A stretch of 64,000 nucleotides of DNA. Source: Symbiodinium natans. Its lineage: Eukaryota; Sar; Dinophyceae; Suessiales; Symbiodiniaceae. The stretch spans positions 149,001-213,000 of the forward strand of contig CAJNDS010002439.1 in assembly GCA_905221605.1 (NCBI GenBank), written 5' to 3'. Below are positions 51,119-60,309 of this stretch, piece after piece. The translations under genes were made by a program, and so were the position numbers. The notes under the pieces were generated by a model, which was given only the letters and a program-made list of their open reading frames with translations, was not told the origin of the DNA and made no database searches. Within the stretch, counting starts at the first letter, position 1. The number at the start of each line of letters is the position of its first letter.

Positions 51119-51407
51119 GGGGTTTAGGGTTTAGGGTTTAGGGTTTAGGGTTTAGGGTTTAGGGTTTAGGGTTTAGGGCCGTTTAGGGTTTAGGGCCGTT
51201 TAGGGTTTAGGGTTTAGGGTTTTGGGTTTAGGGGTTTAGGGGGTTTAGGGGGTTTAGGGGGTTTGGGGGGTTTAGGGGGTTTAGGGGGGTGTATGGGGGT
51301 TTAGGGGGTTTGGGGGGTTTAGGGGGTTTAGGGGGTTTAGGGGGTTTAGGAGGTTTAGGGGGGTTTAGGGGGTTTAGGGGGTTTAGGGGGTTTAGGGGGT
51401 TTAGGGC
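51119..51407 (+). repeat. Telomeric tract passing into (GGGGGTTTA)n variant array
   Basis: Eight perfect TTTAGGG units, then TTTAGGGCCG variants, then about eighteen GGGGGTTTA units. Confidence 0.95.
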
Positions 51408-51596
51408 TTCAACTCTCGCACTCGCTGAGGCAGGTTCAGGGTTTGGGTAGGGTTTCGGGTTTTTGGGTTTTTAGAGCTACAACGGTCCAGGGTTCTTTTT
51501 ACCATCCGCTTTAGGGTTTTAGGGTTTCGGGTGTAGGGCCTCACGGTTTTAGGGTTTCAGCTGTTTTTGCCACCCAAGGTTTGAGGCTTCTAGGTT
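51408..51596. other. Degenerate telomere-like sequence
   Basis: Scattered TTTAGGG, TTTCGGG and TTTTAGGG. Confidence 0.6.
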
Positions 51597-51680
51597 GGGA
51601 TGTCCCCCCTTATACTAACAGTCCTTCATAGGGATGAGAGTACCCGCTATTCTCATCCCGTTGAGGGCTTTTTGAACCTG
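51597..51680. mobile_element. Family A element, right arm decayed (A4)
   Basis: GGGATGTCCCCCCTTATACT, then CAGTCCTTCATAGGGATGAG; the inner GGGATGAGAG and TCTCATCCC pair, the outer right arm is lost. Confidence 0.7.
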
Positions 51681-51958
51681 GCAACTGCCTCATGCCAGAT
51701 CAAAGTAAAACCTTATGGGGCACACACATCCCGACTGGCAATCCGAGGTGATTGGCAGGCTCCAGCCCAAAACACTGCACCGAAGGGTTTAGGGTTTAGG
51801 GTTTAGGGTTTACGGTTTAGGGTTTCTGCTGCATGATCAACCCTAGGGTTCTTGGTTTTAGCCCTCTGTTGCACACGCGAGCCGCGCATGGCCATCATAA
51901 TCATCCCCTTACACACCCCGTACGAGTCAAGGGCGCTGGACTTACCTTGATGATGCAT
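51681..51958. other. Unassigned; telomeric tract at 51786-51827
   Basis: Six TTTAGGG units with one TTTACGG. Confidence 0.7.
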
Positions 51959-52181
51959 TGGGATGTTCCCCCTTTTCCCGATTATAATCCCAATTTAGGG
52001 TTTAGGGTTTAGGGTTTTGGGTTTAGGGGTTTGGGGTTTAGGGTTTAGGGTTTAAATCCCTATTTTTGGAGCCGTTCGTTTGAGGGGGAACATCCCACTT
52101 GATGCATCACTCAGCCATGCTCGACGCGTGGCGGCGGCAGGCTGCGCTGCTCCGCCCACCCGCAGTTGGTCCACCAACCTG
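51946..52181 (-). CDS. Coiled-coil exon, copy 2, interrupted by element A5
   Basis: Minus-strand frame RLVDQLRVGGAAQPAAATRR then AWLSDA runs from CTTCAG|C into A5. Deleting A5 with one copy of its TGATGCAT repeat leaves SSR and the consensus donor TCAAG|GTAAGT at 51946. Copy 1 has LVDQLRTQARGE at 21984-22020. Confidence 0.5.
51959..52099. mobile_element. Family A element with 8-bp duplication and telomeric insert (A5)
   Basis: Arms TGGGATGTTCCCCCTTTT and GAGGGGGAACATCCCACT between TGATGCAT at 51951-51958 and 52100-52107. Its centre is a telomeric tract (51992-52055) bordered by AATCCCAATTT and AATCCCTATTT, an 11-bp repeat with one mismatch. Confidence 0.9.
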
Positions 52182-52188
52182 CTGAAGG

Positions 52189-52280
52189 GGTTTAGGGTTT
52201 AGGGTTTCGGGGTTCGGGTTTAGGGTTTAGGGTTTAGGGTTTAGGGTTTAGGGTTTAGGGTTTAGGGTTTAGGGTTTAGG
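52189..52280 (+). repeat. Interstitial telomeric tract
   Basis: Thirteen TTTAGGG units with one GGGGTTCGGG interruption; it directly precedes the acceptor CTTCAG of the exon on the minus strand. Confidence 0.95.
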
Positions 52281-53186
52281 GCTGGACCGACCCACAACGG
52301 GGCAGGAAGAACACTAACACGAACCTCCTCTCCAGCTTAGGAAAAGACAACAAACAAAGACACGAATCACGCAACCTAAAGGCAAGGAGGCTCGCCCTTT
52401 TTGCATTCCTGATCATTCCTGCTTAGTTTTTGGCACCCACCGAATTAGCTGACACTCGGGAAGCACTGCATGGCCCTAAACGATAAATCGGGGCTTCGGC
52501 TCTCACGCTCGAGCAAGGCGGGCAAGGCGTCTGGTAAACCAGGGTTTGCGATTCTGTTTGCCACTCTAAGACTAGCCAGGATTTTTTCTGGTTTAGGCTT
52601 TCAGGGGCGGTGAGGGTTTAGGTCAGGTTCCCACTGACGAACCCAAGACAGTGGCCTGCTTTATGGGGTGCACACACTGTGACCCAGAAAACATTCCTGC
52701 AGCGCTTTCCGGGCAAAACAAGGGACTGGCTAAACCCAGAACCCCCCTAAGGCCCTCCCGTCTGATCGACGCTCCTCCTGACATCCAAACTTGACACTTC
52801 ACATGGGTGGCAGGGCCGGCAATCGCCACTAGACGAAATCATAAGCCAGGGCGGAAAGCCAAATTTCACTCCTCTCTTTAACTCACGATCCAGTAACAGG
52901 AGCCCAAATATCGCGTAGAAGACGATCATTTCGAGATCCGGTAAGGGAGGTAAGCTCACAGTTTCACAAGCTCCAGTGCACCCCGGTTTGTCAGTATGTC
53001 CGGAGATGTCCGAAGGCAAAGGGTGCCGTAGGTGAGTAAGCTTTTTAAGGTTGGTATCGTCTAACTTGGCTGGCAGAACAACACTCGCAACAGAGATAGA
53101 GAGAGAGACACACACACAGACACGCGCGCGCGCGCGCGCTTACTTGTATCGCTTCGGACGAATCGATCCCGACCCCTCAGTCCGAC
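52281..53186. other. Unassigned; CA/CG repeat at 53109-53139
   Basis: A 122-codon minus-strand frame (52747-53115) shows no domain. The dinucleotide block is CACACACAGACA then (CG)n. Confidence 0.4.
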
Positions 53187-53256
53187 CTGGATAAGTCAGA
53201 GCTGGCATTTCCGATCTCCATCTTCTGGAGCTCCATCTCTTGACGAAGGCTCTCTC
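53187..53256 (-). CDS. Coiled-coil exon, copy 2 (GT donor)
   Basis: The 70-bp exon reads ESLRQEMELQKMEIGNASSD then LSR, from AGCAAG|GAG to ATCCAG|GTCGGA. Paralogue of 22253-22322, same length and phase. Confidence 0.7.
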
Positions 53257-53812
53257 CTTGCTTGAGCAAAGAGAAAAGCTCAAAAGATGCCTTCTTGCAG
53301 GCTCTAGCTTTGTCATCCGATGTCAGACTGAGGCCTAGCCAGCTGTGCTTCCAGAGGTTTGGTGCATCCCGGACCTTCGGTCCCGGATTTTTTGCAGAAG
53401 TGCCTGTTCAGCACTTTGCTTTGCATGTTCGGAGGGCGCACCGGGACTCACAAGACTGTGGCAACTGCACGCTTGAGACAGCATGCCCCTGTTCTAGACT
53501 CAAACATGTTTGGGGCATGATATGCGAAAAACAACAACATGCCGTTAGCACCGCAGCTTTTGCACGTTTGCATTGACTCAATGACGAAATAGCATCGTTG
53601 TCCCCCCAACCCCACTCCCAATGCAAGAAAACCTGCGGAACCAAAAAAAAAAACAGTGAAACGCTCAGGCAAACCGAGGCGGCATCAAGAACTACTCGAT
53701 GAACATGAGACTGACGACATGGGCAACAAACCTTTTGTCTGAACTAGAATGCCTAACATACATTGCCCGACCGTGACTTGCACTCGCGCACATGATGTTG
53801 TTGCCAGGATAC
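53257..53812. other. No further exon supported
   Basis: Unique sequence; a poly(A) run at 53644-53655. Confidence 0.4.
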
Positions 53813-53863
53813 GCATGTGGCTGAACTCGCTGAGAACCTGCTGCGCCTGCTGCGATGCTGCGC
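53813..53863 (-). CDS. Coiled-coil exon, copy 2 (GT donor)
   Basis: The 51-bp exon reads AASQQAQQVLSEFSHM from GTGCCAG|GCG to CACATGC|GTATCC. Paralogue of 22652-22702, same length; upstream intron end is not telomeric here. Confidence 0.7.
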
Positions 53864-54207
53864 CTGGCACCGCAGAAACGCTTTGGGAAGCACACTGGTC
53901 GTCAGCCACGAGAGACAAGAGAGGCAGCACCTTGCGATCTCTTACACGAAGCAATACCAAGCACTACAGACCTACATGACCCCATCCTGCAGGTAACCCC
54001 CCACTCCCCTCCCCCCCCCCCCACAACTGTAGCTGCCCTGAGGCTGGCGCCGCATTCCAGCCGCATTTCACGCTGAAGAGCCCCAAGTCTTGCCTGCCCG
54101 CAGCAGATGTTTTTGTGGCTGTGGCCGCGCCCTGCGTGACGCATGTACAGCCTTGAAGAATGCATGAGCAGTGGCGAAGCACACCTGGTACCCTGAAAGC
54201 ACGCCGC
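53864..54207. other. No further exon supported
   Basis: Unique sequence with a C run at 54010-54022. Confidence 0.4.
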
Positions 54208-54240
54208 CTCGAGATGACTTTCGACGGCTCGGCGAAGGGA
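54208..54240 (-). CDS. Coiled-coil exon, copy 2
   Basis: Thirty-three bases reading SLRRAVESHLE from CCTCAG|T to CTCGAG|GCGGCG (GC donor). Paralogue of 24197-24229. Confidence 0.6.
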
Positions 54241-54564
54241 CTGAGGTGGGCTTTGTCTCACTTGCTGCGTGCTTTTAAGTTGACAAGCGGCTGCCGTATG
54301 CCTAGAGATGCCAGACAAGCAGTCAGCACCAACATTCGTAAGCAACCCTAACTACTCCAACTAACCACCCTTCTCTATGCTTGAATTGCAAAGCACCATC
54401 AAAATGCTTCCGCAACTCCTCGGGTTAAGCTCCCCAAGGACCGTTTTTGGACCCAGCCCTTCGCCCCCGCCCCCCCCCCCTCTGGCATCCTCAGCTTCCG
54501 AATCTCTCTCTGGAGGCCTGCCCTGACGAGCCTCTGAGCTGAAAAAAGGGCGACCGAGGCACGC
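54241..54564 (-). other. Unassigned, with weak exons
   Basis: Minus-strand ELRKHFDGALQFKHRE (about 54375-54424) and LQREIRKLRMPEG (about 54475-54515) are coiled-coil-like without clear edges. Confidence 0.3.
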
Positions 54565-54634
54565 CCTCTTCCTTGACAATGCCGTGCCACTTCTGCTCCA
54601 GCTTCGCATCTGCCTCCTCGCGTTGCCGCACGGC
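54565..54634 (-). CDS. Coiled-coil exon, copy 2
   Basis: The 70-bp exon reads AVRQREEADAKLEQKWHGIV then KEE, from CTGGCAG|G to GAAGAGG|GCGTGC (GC donor). Paralogue of 24662-24734. Confidence 0.6.
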
Positions 54635-55618
54635 CTGCCAGGGGAGGCGGCGGATCCTAGCCGGTTGTAGCATTGCAGCACGCAGGTACAGGATGGAAAT
54701 GACGAGTGGCCAGCGCCGAAGCTAGATGCCTCAAGCCCACAACGCATTCCACAGTGCTATGTGAGGATTCATCTTCATCCAACCTTTAAAAGCAAGCCAA
54801 CCCAGGTACCATGCTACATCAATGAAGCAGCGCACACCATGGAATTGCAAGGCCTCCTCTCGCTTCTTCTTTTCTTCCTGTATATACCAGCAGACGGATT
54901 TGAAGTCTAACAGTCTAACGTGCTTCTTCTAGGAAGAGCTAGGACTGTGAACATCCTTACGGGACCTCCGCTGTGTTTGCAACATGTTGTTGTTGATGCG
55001 TAAATCCGTGTTTTAGGACTGTCACCAACTGCTGCTCAGAACTCAACGCCCACTTCCAGTAGTTCCGATAAGTGTCATAGTGTCAAAAACTGTTCATCAG
55101 TTCCAAGCTTGCGTCGGCTTGTGGGTTTGATAACAATGACTTGTCTCAGAAAGGGCCTAGGGCAGTTGAGTCCTCAGAACTGCACCTGCGTTGCATGGTC
55201 TGTGCGGTCGTTCCACGGATGATTCAGGCAAGCTAGGAGAGGGTCCAAGATGTTTCGGACAACCCTAGCGGCGTGTAATCTAGACGACAGGCCAGCAACT
55301 GAAACCTACCCATCTCCAGAAGTGCCAGAGGCAGCTGAGAATTTCTACAGTGCAGCCCATCTTGAAACACAAAATGCTTGTGGCCCATGGCGCTTGCTGC
55401 CCCCCAGCCCCTTCCTTCAGGATCCGATCCTGCTCATTTGCTTGTGGGTTCATGTTTCCGGCGGGGTGCTTCTTTGGGTGGCCCTGTTTATAGCCAGGTT
55501 TAGTGGGATGGGGGTCTAAAGGACACCCAATGCCCTACTAAGACCGAAAGCCTTTGGGGTGCATACAACTGATACAGATACATACAGCGATTTAGGTGCT
55601 GAATAGGCATGCGAAGGG
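54635..55618. other. No gene recognised
   Basis: Unique sequence with short frames only. Confidence 0.45.
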
Positions 55619-55653
55619 TAAACCCTACACCCTAAACCCTTTTACAACCAGGT
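55619..55653 (-). repeat. Short telomeric patch joined to CCCTTTTACAACCAGGT
   Basis: Two to three CCCTAAA units followed by the same 17-base string found at the telomeric insert of B3 (31591-31607). Confidence 0.8.
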
Positions 55654-55682
55654 CTGCACAGCTGCCGGGAAAGTCAGGCTCA

Positions 55683-55787
55683 CACCCTAAACCCTAAAAC
55701 CCTAAACCCTAAACCCTAAACCCCAAACCCTAAACCCTAAAACCCTAAAACCCTAACCCGAAACCCTAAAACCCTAAAACCCTAAAC
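55683..55787 (-). repeat. Telomeric tract with CCCTAAAA variants
   Basis: About fourteen units of CCCTAAA, CCCTAAAA and CCCGAAA. On the minus strand it begins the intron after exon 55788-55871. Confidence 0.95.
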
Positions 55788-55871
55788 CGGCAAGTGGCAG
55801 CCAAGGCCTGGAGGACTGCCAGGGCCGCATCGAGGCGCGCAGCCAGCTGCCGTCGAGACTCCGCCTCCATC
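55788..55871 (-). CDS. Putative coiled-coil exon, copy 2, between telomeric tracts
   Basis: Minus-strand frame MEAESRRQLAARLDAALAVL then QALAATC, from GGGGAG|G to TTGCCG|GTTTAGGG. The donor GT opens the telomeric tract. No copy 1 partner found. Confidence 0.5.
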
Positions 55872-55879
55872 CTCCCCAA

Positions 55880-56180
55880 TGTAGGGATTAGGGTTGGGCT
55901 TGTAGGGGGTTTAAGGTTAGCGGGTGTTTTTTAGAGGGTTTATAGGGGAGAGGGGTTTTGGGGGAGTTTATAAGGGGAGGTCATGGGGGCTTTAGAGTGC
56001 GCTTGAGATTTTGGGGGTTTGTAGGGGGTTTGTAGGGTTTACGGTTTACGAGGTTTACGGGTTTACTGCTGAGGTTGTAGGATTGTGGTTTAGGGTTTAG
56101 GGTTTAGGGTTTAGGGTTTAGGGTTGAGGGTTGAGGGTTGAGGGTTTAGGGCTGAGGGTTTAGGGCTTAAGGTTTAGGGG
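55880..56180 (+). repeat. Degenerate telomeric and GTAGGGGGTTT variant sequence
   Basis: TAGGG-rich degenerate repeats to 56080, then TTTAGGG and TTGAGGG units to 56180. Confidence 0.85.
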
Positions 56181-57424
56181 CTTAGGGTTTCGACTCTCAC
56201 AATAGCGCGCGCAGGCAAGGCTCCGGCAATTAGTCTCCTCTGCATAGGCCACGACATATTAGAAGCGGCCACAACACAATGCGCTGACGCCGCCCAAGAC
56301 TAGCCAACAGAGTAAGAATCACCCAGCATGTAAAGGACACGGCGACAACGACTATTAGGCGTGACCTCACCCTCATTGGGACTAGGTGTCTAGATCCCCT
56401 GGTCTCCGCCACGTTCAAGCATGCTAAATAACAGTATACACCCAACACAGAGCGCCTGACGCGGGCATGGGAGATGAGGTCTGGGTTCATTCTGCTCTCA
56501 GAGGAGGGGCCGTCGACGCCTCTGGGGTGGCTCTAGATACTCTAGATGGGCCTTCGGGGATGTGGGCGGGAAGGCGTGCGCACAGACAGACAACACCGTG
56601 CACACGCGTGGGCGCACGCAGGAGCGTCAACCCCTGGGACCCTTGGACCCCACCCCTCCGCCCCGTCCCACCCTAAGCCCAGAGCGGTGACCTCACGTCA
56701 ACTGGCGCCGATGGGTTCGGGGAACTAGAGCACAAGCATCTACGTTCTATGGACCCCCCATCACACAGCACATGCGCCTACCTGTCACCTGTCTCTGTCG
56801 CGCAGGACGCTCCCCATTTTGCTTAAGTGTCAGATCCAGGCGAGACTGGGAACAAACTACCCTGGCAGCGAGCAGGTACGCCCCAGCGCCCGCGTGGGAA
56901 ACAAAAGCTGAAACCGTGAAGTAAGGCTGGAAACTTCGGACTGCCGGGCCGGGGGATCGTTCCCTAGCCGGCGGTGCACTGCATGTACGGGCTCGGACGG
57001 ACTATATAGTGGGCATGCCGCGCATGCTTAAGCTACAAACTTGAACTTGCACCAGAGTCACCAAAAACAATTTACAACCCTACGCTACACGAACAACTGC
57101 CACCCGCACTCCTCGTCTCGGAAGCACGCTCACATAAAAGAAAATTCTCTGAAAGGCACAGTCTGCCGCGTGCAAGAAAAGGAGAAAGAACACGGAGCCC
57201 TTCAAGCGGCTCCGTGAAGAAAAGGGATCTTCGTCCCTAGAGGTAAACGTCCCTAGAGGTAAAGGATAGATAAGTATAGACTTTAGAGATTCAGGGTTCA
57301 ACCACAATGAGTCCAGCAGTATCAACACCCAACAAAAACACTAAACGTGAAAAAAGGCAGAAGGATTAACAACGCAAAGGTAGAGCTCTTCAAATGGCTC
57401 GCAACTATGAGCGCTTCAATGTGC
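56181..57424. other. No gene recognised
   Basis: Minus-strand YCESR near 56195 may be an exon remnant matching 26644-26728. The rest is unassigned unique DNA. Confidence 0.4.

Positions 57425-57455
<31 letters not shown>
57425..57455. repeat. (AT)n microsatellite
   Basis: About twelve AT units followed by GTATATATATG. Confidence 0.95.
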
Positions 57456-57543
57456 TGTAGAAACAAAAATAGTCTTGAATGAACCGGCTATGTCAGGAAC
57501 CCCGAGAAAATATCTTGTAGAAAGAAAAAGCGTGCCCTGAAAC

Positions 57544-57718
57544 CTGGCTCGGGGCCATGTCCACACGACCCAGTGACCAAGCCACTCGAAGTGGGCATCC
57601 ACCGCGAGCTCTCCCGGCAGCGCCTCCGTAGCAACCGGCGCCGCATCCTGCGCCTCCTCGGGCATGAGGAACGGAAAAGGCGGCAGGTCCTCCGACGCTG
57701 GTTCCGCCGGTGGCGCTG
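57544..57718 (-). CDS. Putative exon, acidic Pro/Ala-rich, downstream of RING exon
   Basis: The 175-bp frame reads AAPPAEPASEDLPPFPFLMP, EEAQDAAPVATEALPGELAV, DAHFEWLGHWVVWTWPRA, from CGACCAG|C to GAGCCAG|GTTTCAG (GT donor). It lies 66 bp after the RING exon in transcript order and probably belongs to the same gene. No domain recognised. Confidence 0.5.
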
Positions 57719-57784
57719 CTGGTCGGCATTATGATTCGCACGTCTCGTCGTGTGAGCAGCCCAATCTTCTGCGCATGAAGCTCA

Positions 57785-57920
57785 GAAGGTGTGCCCGCAC
57801 GGCACCAGCGCCACCACCCCCTCTTTATCCTGAAGGCACAGAGGACACGGTTCGTCTCCGGAGACTCCGAACAGCCGAACAGTCTGCAGAACTCGAGTTC
57901 GGCAGCTTGGGCACTTCATC
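57785..57920 (-). CDS. Exon with RING-type zinc-finger motifs
   Basis: After TTTCCAG|G the minus strand reads MKCPSCRTRVLQTVRLFG, then DEPCPLCLQDKEGV and ALVPCGHTF before a stop, so an intron must start nearby (TTCT|GAGC would be a GA donor). CPLC-x(n)-VPCGHTF is the start of a C3HC4 RING, and CPSCRTRV-VRLF is the typical end of one. Here the end precedes the start, which fits two tandem RINGs with the first beginning upstream, or a rearranged copy. RING proteins are usually E3 ubiquitin ligases; that role is inferred from motif only. The frame stays open upstream to the spliced-leader relict. Confidence 0.65.
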
Positions 57921-57973
57921 CTGGAAACCGGTGGACGAGCATTGTAGTTTGCCGCGAGAGTCAAGATCAACAG

Positions 57974-57994
57974 CTTGAGCCAGAATGGCTACGG
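57974..57994 (-). other. Dinoflagellate spliced-leader relict
   Basis: The minus strand carries CCGTAGCCATTCTG followed by GCTCAAG. The conserved dinoflagellate spliced leader has TTTT where this has TTCT, so 20 of 21 bases agree. Genomic leader relicts arise when trans-spliced mRNA is reverse transcribed and reinserted. A telomeric tract abuts its 5' end and the RING exon starts 54 bp downstream. Confidence 0.85.
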
Positions 57995-58042
57995 GTTTAG
58001 GGTTTGGGGTTTAGGTTTTTTTTCGGGGGGGGGGGGGGGGGG
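57995..58042. repeat. Short telomeric tract and 18-nt poly(G)
   Basis: GTTTAGGGTTTGGGGTTTAG, then T-rich, then eighteen G (58025-58042). Confidence 0.9.
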
Positions 58043-58262
58043 TATCCTTGTTTTGGGATCCCAGGGTAGCTTTTTTAAGAAGGTCCTTCCGGCAAGTCCG
58101 TAGCCAGTGTATGTAACTCGAAACCCTGAACCCACATCTACCTCTTCGTATGCATACAATTGCATGCAGAGGTGATCGACGCACGTGATTGGGGTGGAGG
58201 GGTCTGATGCGGGCGTGTTGGCAGAAGATCGTCGTCGGCCCCTGGCTGGGCTCTTGACAGCA

Positions 58263-58357
58263 AGTCAGAATTTCAAACCCTTTCCTGGGTTTCGGGTTTA
58301 GGGTTTAGGGTTTAGGGTTTCGGGTTTCAGGTTTCGGGTTTAGGGTTTCCCTTCTCC
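58263..58357 (+). mobile_element. Telomeric insertion with 10-bp direct repeats in an exon
   Basis: CTTGACAGCA at 58253-58262 and 58358-58367 brackets CAAACCC, TTTAGGG and TTTCGGG units. On the minus strand the coding frame RQEIRRKLLSR is interrupted here and continues as AQPGADDDLLPTRP beyond it. Confidence 0.75.
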
Positions 58358-58404
58358 CTTGACAGCAGCTTGCGCCTGATCTCTTGACGCAAGAGGCGGA
58401 GCTC
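58358..58404 (-). CDS. Coiled-coil exon, copy 2
   Basis: Minus-strand frame ELRLLRQEIRRKLLS from TGCCAG|GAG to the telomeric insertion. Paralogue of 29853-29903. Confidence 0.55.
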
Positions 58405-58432
58405 CTGGCAGTCCGAGTGCTGCTTTCATTTG

Positions 58433-58641
58433 TACTTGGAGGTTCATGGTACTTGGTTTAGGGTTTAGGGTTTAGGCTTTAGGCTGTAGGGTTTAGGGTT
58501 TAGGAGGCCCACGGTACTTATTAACCAATTCTAGCTGTACTTATAACCCACTTATAAGCCCCTTAAGTGCCCTAATATGGTTACAAGTACAGTGATAAGA
58601 ACAGTTAGACTGGGTTGCTAAGTACCATGAACCTCCAAGTA
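58433..58641. mobile_element. Family C palindromic element with telomeric insertion (C3)
   Basis: Arms TACTTGGAGGTTCATGGTAC and the complement ending CATGAACCTCCAAGTA. A 55-bp TTTAGGG tract (58455-58509) splits the left arm, with CATGGTACTT before it and CACGGTACTT at its end, after which the arm resumes with ATTAACC. Confidence 0.9.
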
Positions 58642-58712
58642 GGCTTGCACAGGTTAGGCTGAGTTCTGCCGTGGCCACCGCGTGGGCTGATGATCGGACT
58701 TGGGCGGCATGT

Positions 58713-58863
58713 CTTACTTGGAGGTTCATGGTACTTATTAACCCAACTTAACTATAACTGTGCTTACAACCCAAGTATAACCATGCTAGGGCACTTAAGG
58801 GGCTTATAAGTGGGCGATAAGCACAGTTGCAAGTGGGTTTTAAGTACCATAAACCTCCAAGTA
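58713..58863. mobile_element. Family C palindromic element with 8-bp duplication (C4)
   Basis: Arms TACTTGGAGGTTCATGGTAC and GTACCATAAACCTCCAAGTA. CGGCATGT flanks it at 58705-58712 and 58864-58871. Minus-strand edge CCAAGTAAG|A again offers a 3' splice site. Confidence 0.92.
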
Positions 58864-58871
58864 CGGCATGT

Positions 58872-59300
58872 TGAGACCGTCTTTGCTACTGGTGGCTGAT
58901 CCAAGGCACAAGACTTTGGCCGGAGGAAAAAGACTAAAGGTTCACAGATCAAGCCTGCCCAGCCAGCCTTGTCATTCCCAACAGCAGGGGCGGCGCCGCC
59001 TGTTGATGGCCTGGCAGGGCCGAAAAAAAAAGAGGCAGGTCTCCTGCAGTTCTTGGATATCATCTCCTCTGGCGGGCCCTGGTGCTTTAGAAGCTAAAGA
59101 TTTCGAGGGTGCACCAAGATTGACAAGAGGAGAAACTTTCAGAACACAAGATTTTTTTCGCCCTGGGCAGTTCTGGGCACGGACATGCACTGAAGCTACA
59201 CCTGAGACCAGGAACTGACACCCGGGCATGCTACGTTCTCATCCTTTGAAGTTCATCACGCTAGCGGACACCACACACCAAAGAGAGAACCGACAGCACG
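58872..59300 (-). other. Unassigned, with weak exon near 59030-59110
   Basis: Minus-strand SKAPGPARGDDIQELQET may be coding; edges unclear. Confidence 0.3.
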
Positions 59301-59404
59301 CCTGACATACTGGTAGCTTTAAGCTCCACAGCGGCTTGCCTCTCCGCCAAGAGTGTCTTTTTGAGAGTATCAATGACCTCGGCAAGCTGACCGTTTGCAC
59401 AGCC
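59301..59404 (-). CDS. Putative coiled-coil exon
   Basis: Minus-strand frame NGQLAEVIDTLKKTLLAERQ then AAVELKATSMS ends at TGTCAG|GCGTGC (GC donor). It is upstream of the spliced-leader relict, so it may belong to another gene or an upstream part of copy 2. Confidence 0.5.
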
Positions 59405-60177
59405 TACTCTTCCTACTGAGGCCTACTGCCGTCTCCTGAGTCGTTGAGCCACAGCGGGTTGCCTGTTGGGGATACATGCTAAGTGAAGGCTTTCTTGGAG
59501 GGAGCGACAGGTCTCAACGAACAAGCTTGTGGGGGGCACTGTAGAATCCAAACGCAGCGCGAGTGGCCCAACTGTCAGCCAGCGAGCTTGTTTCGCTTGT
59601 GCTGACCTTCCACTTGCGTGGCCACGTCTAACCACAAAGACTACTCCGATTGCAGGAGGGTCCATCCTTTCACGTAAATACCGTTAAAGCCTAAAATCAT
59701 TATAAAAATTATTTAGAAAGTCGAAACTGCTGACCAACAAGCATGGACTCGCCCGCGGACTCGCCCGGCGATGTCTTGTTCTGCGATGATGCTAGACATT
59801 ACAACCTGACACTAAGGCCCTCCGTCATTCCTGATATTCAAGCCTCCCCCCCCCCCCATATACTCTAATATAACAAGAATAGGAGTATTCAATATGAGGG
59901 GTAGAAAACACGACAGGGAGACGTCCCTGGCCTGACCACTGGGGGGAACTTGCAGCGCTGTCGTCGCACCACCTCGGCTGTTCTGGTCTAACACACCCTG
60001 CGGCGTCCAGAACCATTCGAAGCAGTCCAAGCTAAGGCTTCAGGGCTCCTGTGGTAGCCCTAAACCCTAGACTCTAAACCCCAAACCCTACAAGCTAAGG
60101 CAATTTGCGCCGTTTGCGGCACAGCTCGGACATGCCACTGGAGCAGCGAACAAGCCCCAAGAACTCCATCTACATAT
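59405..60177. other. No gene recognised
   Basis: Unique sequence; a C run at 59848-59858 and a short telomeric patch at 60060-60090. Confidence 0.45.
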
Positions 60178-60309
60178 GAGGGGTTTCTGAAACTAGGGGT
60201 TTAGGGTTCAGGGTTTTGGGTTTCTGGTTTAGGGTTTAGGGTCCTGATTATAGAGGGATCCTACTACTTTGGGATCTACTTTGGTTGTCCCTTATTGTCG
60301 TAAACTCCC
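60178..60309 (-). mobile_element. Family F element, inverted, with telomeric insertion (F8)
   Basis: On the minus strand it starts GGGAGTTTACGACAATAAGG and contains TAGTAGGATCCCTCTATAAT. From 60242 down to about 60197 the family sequence is replaced by telomeric units, then TAGTTTCAGAAACCCCTC closes it. ATAT flanks at 60174-60177 and 60310-60313. Confidence 0.88.
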
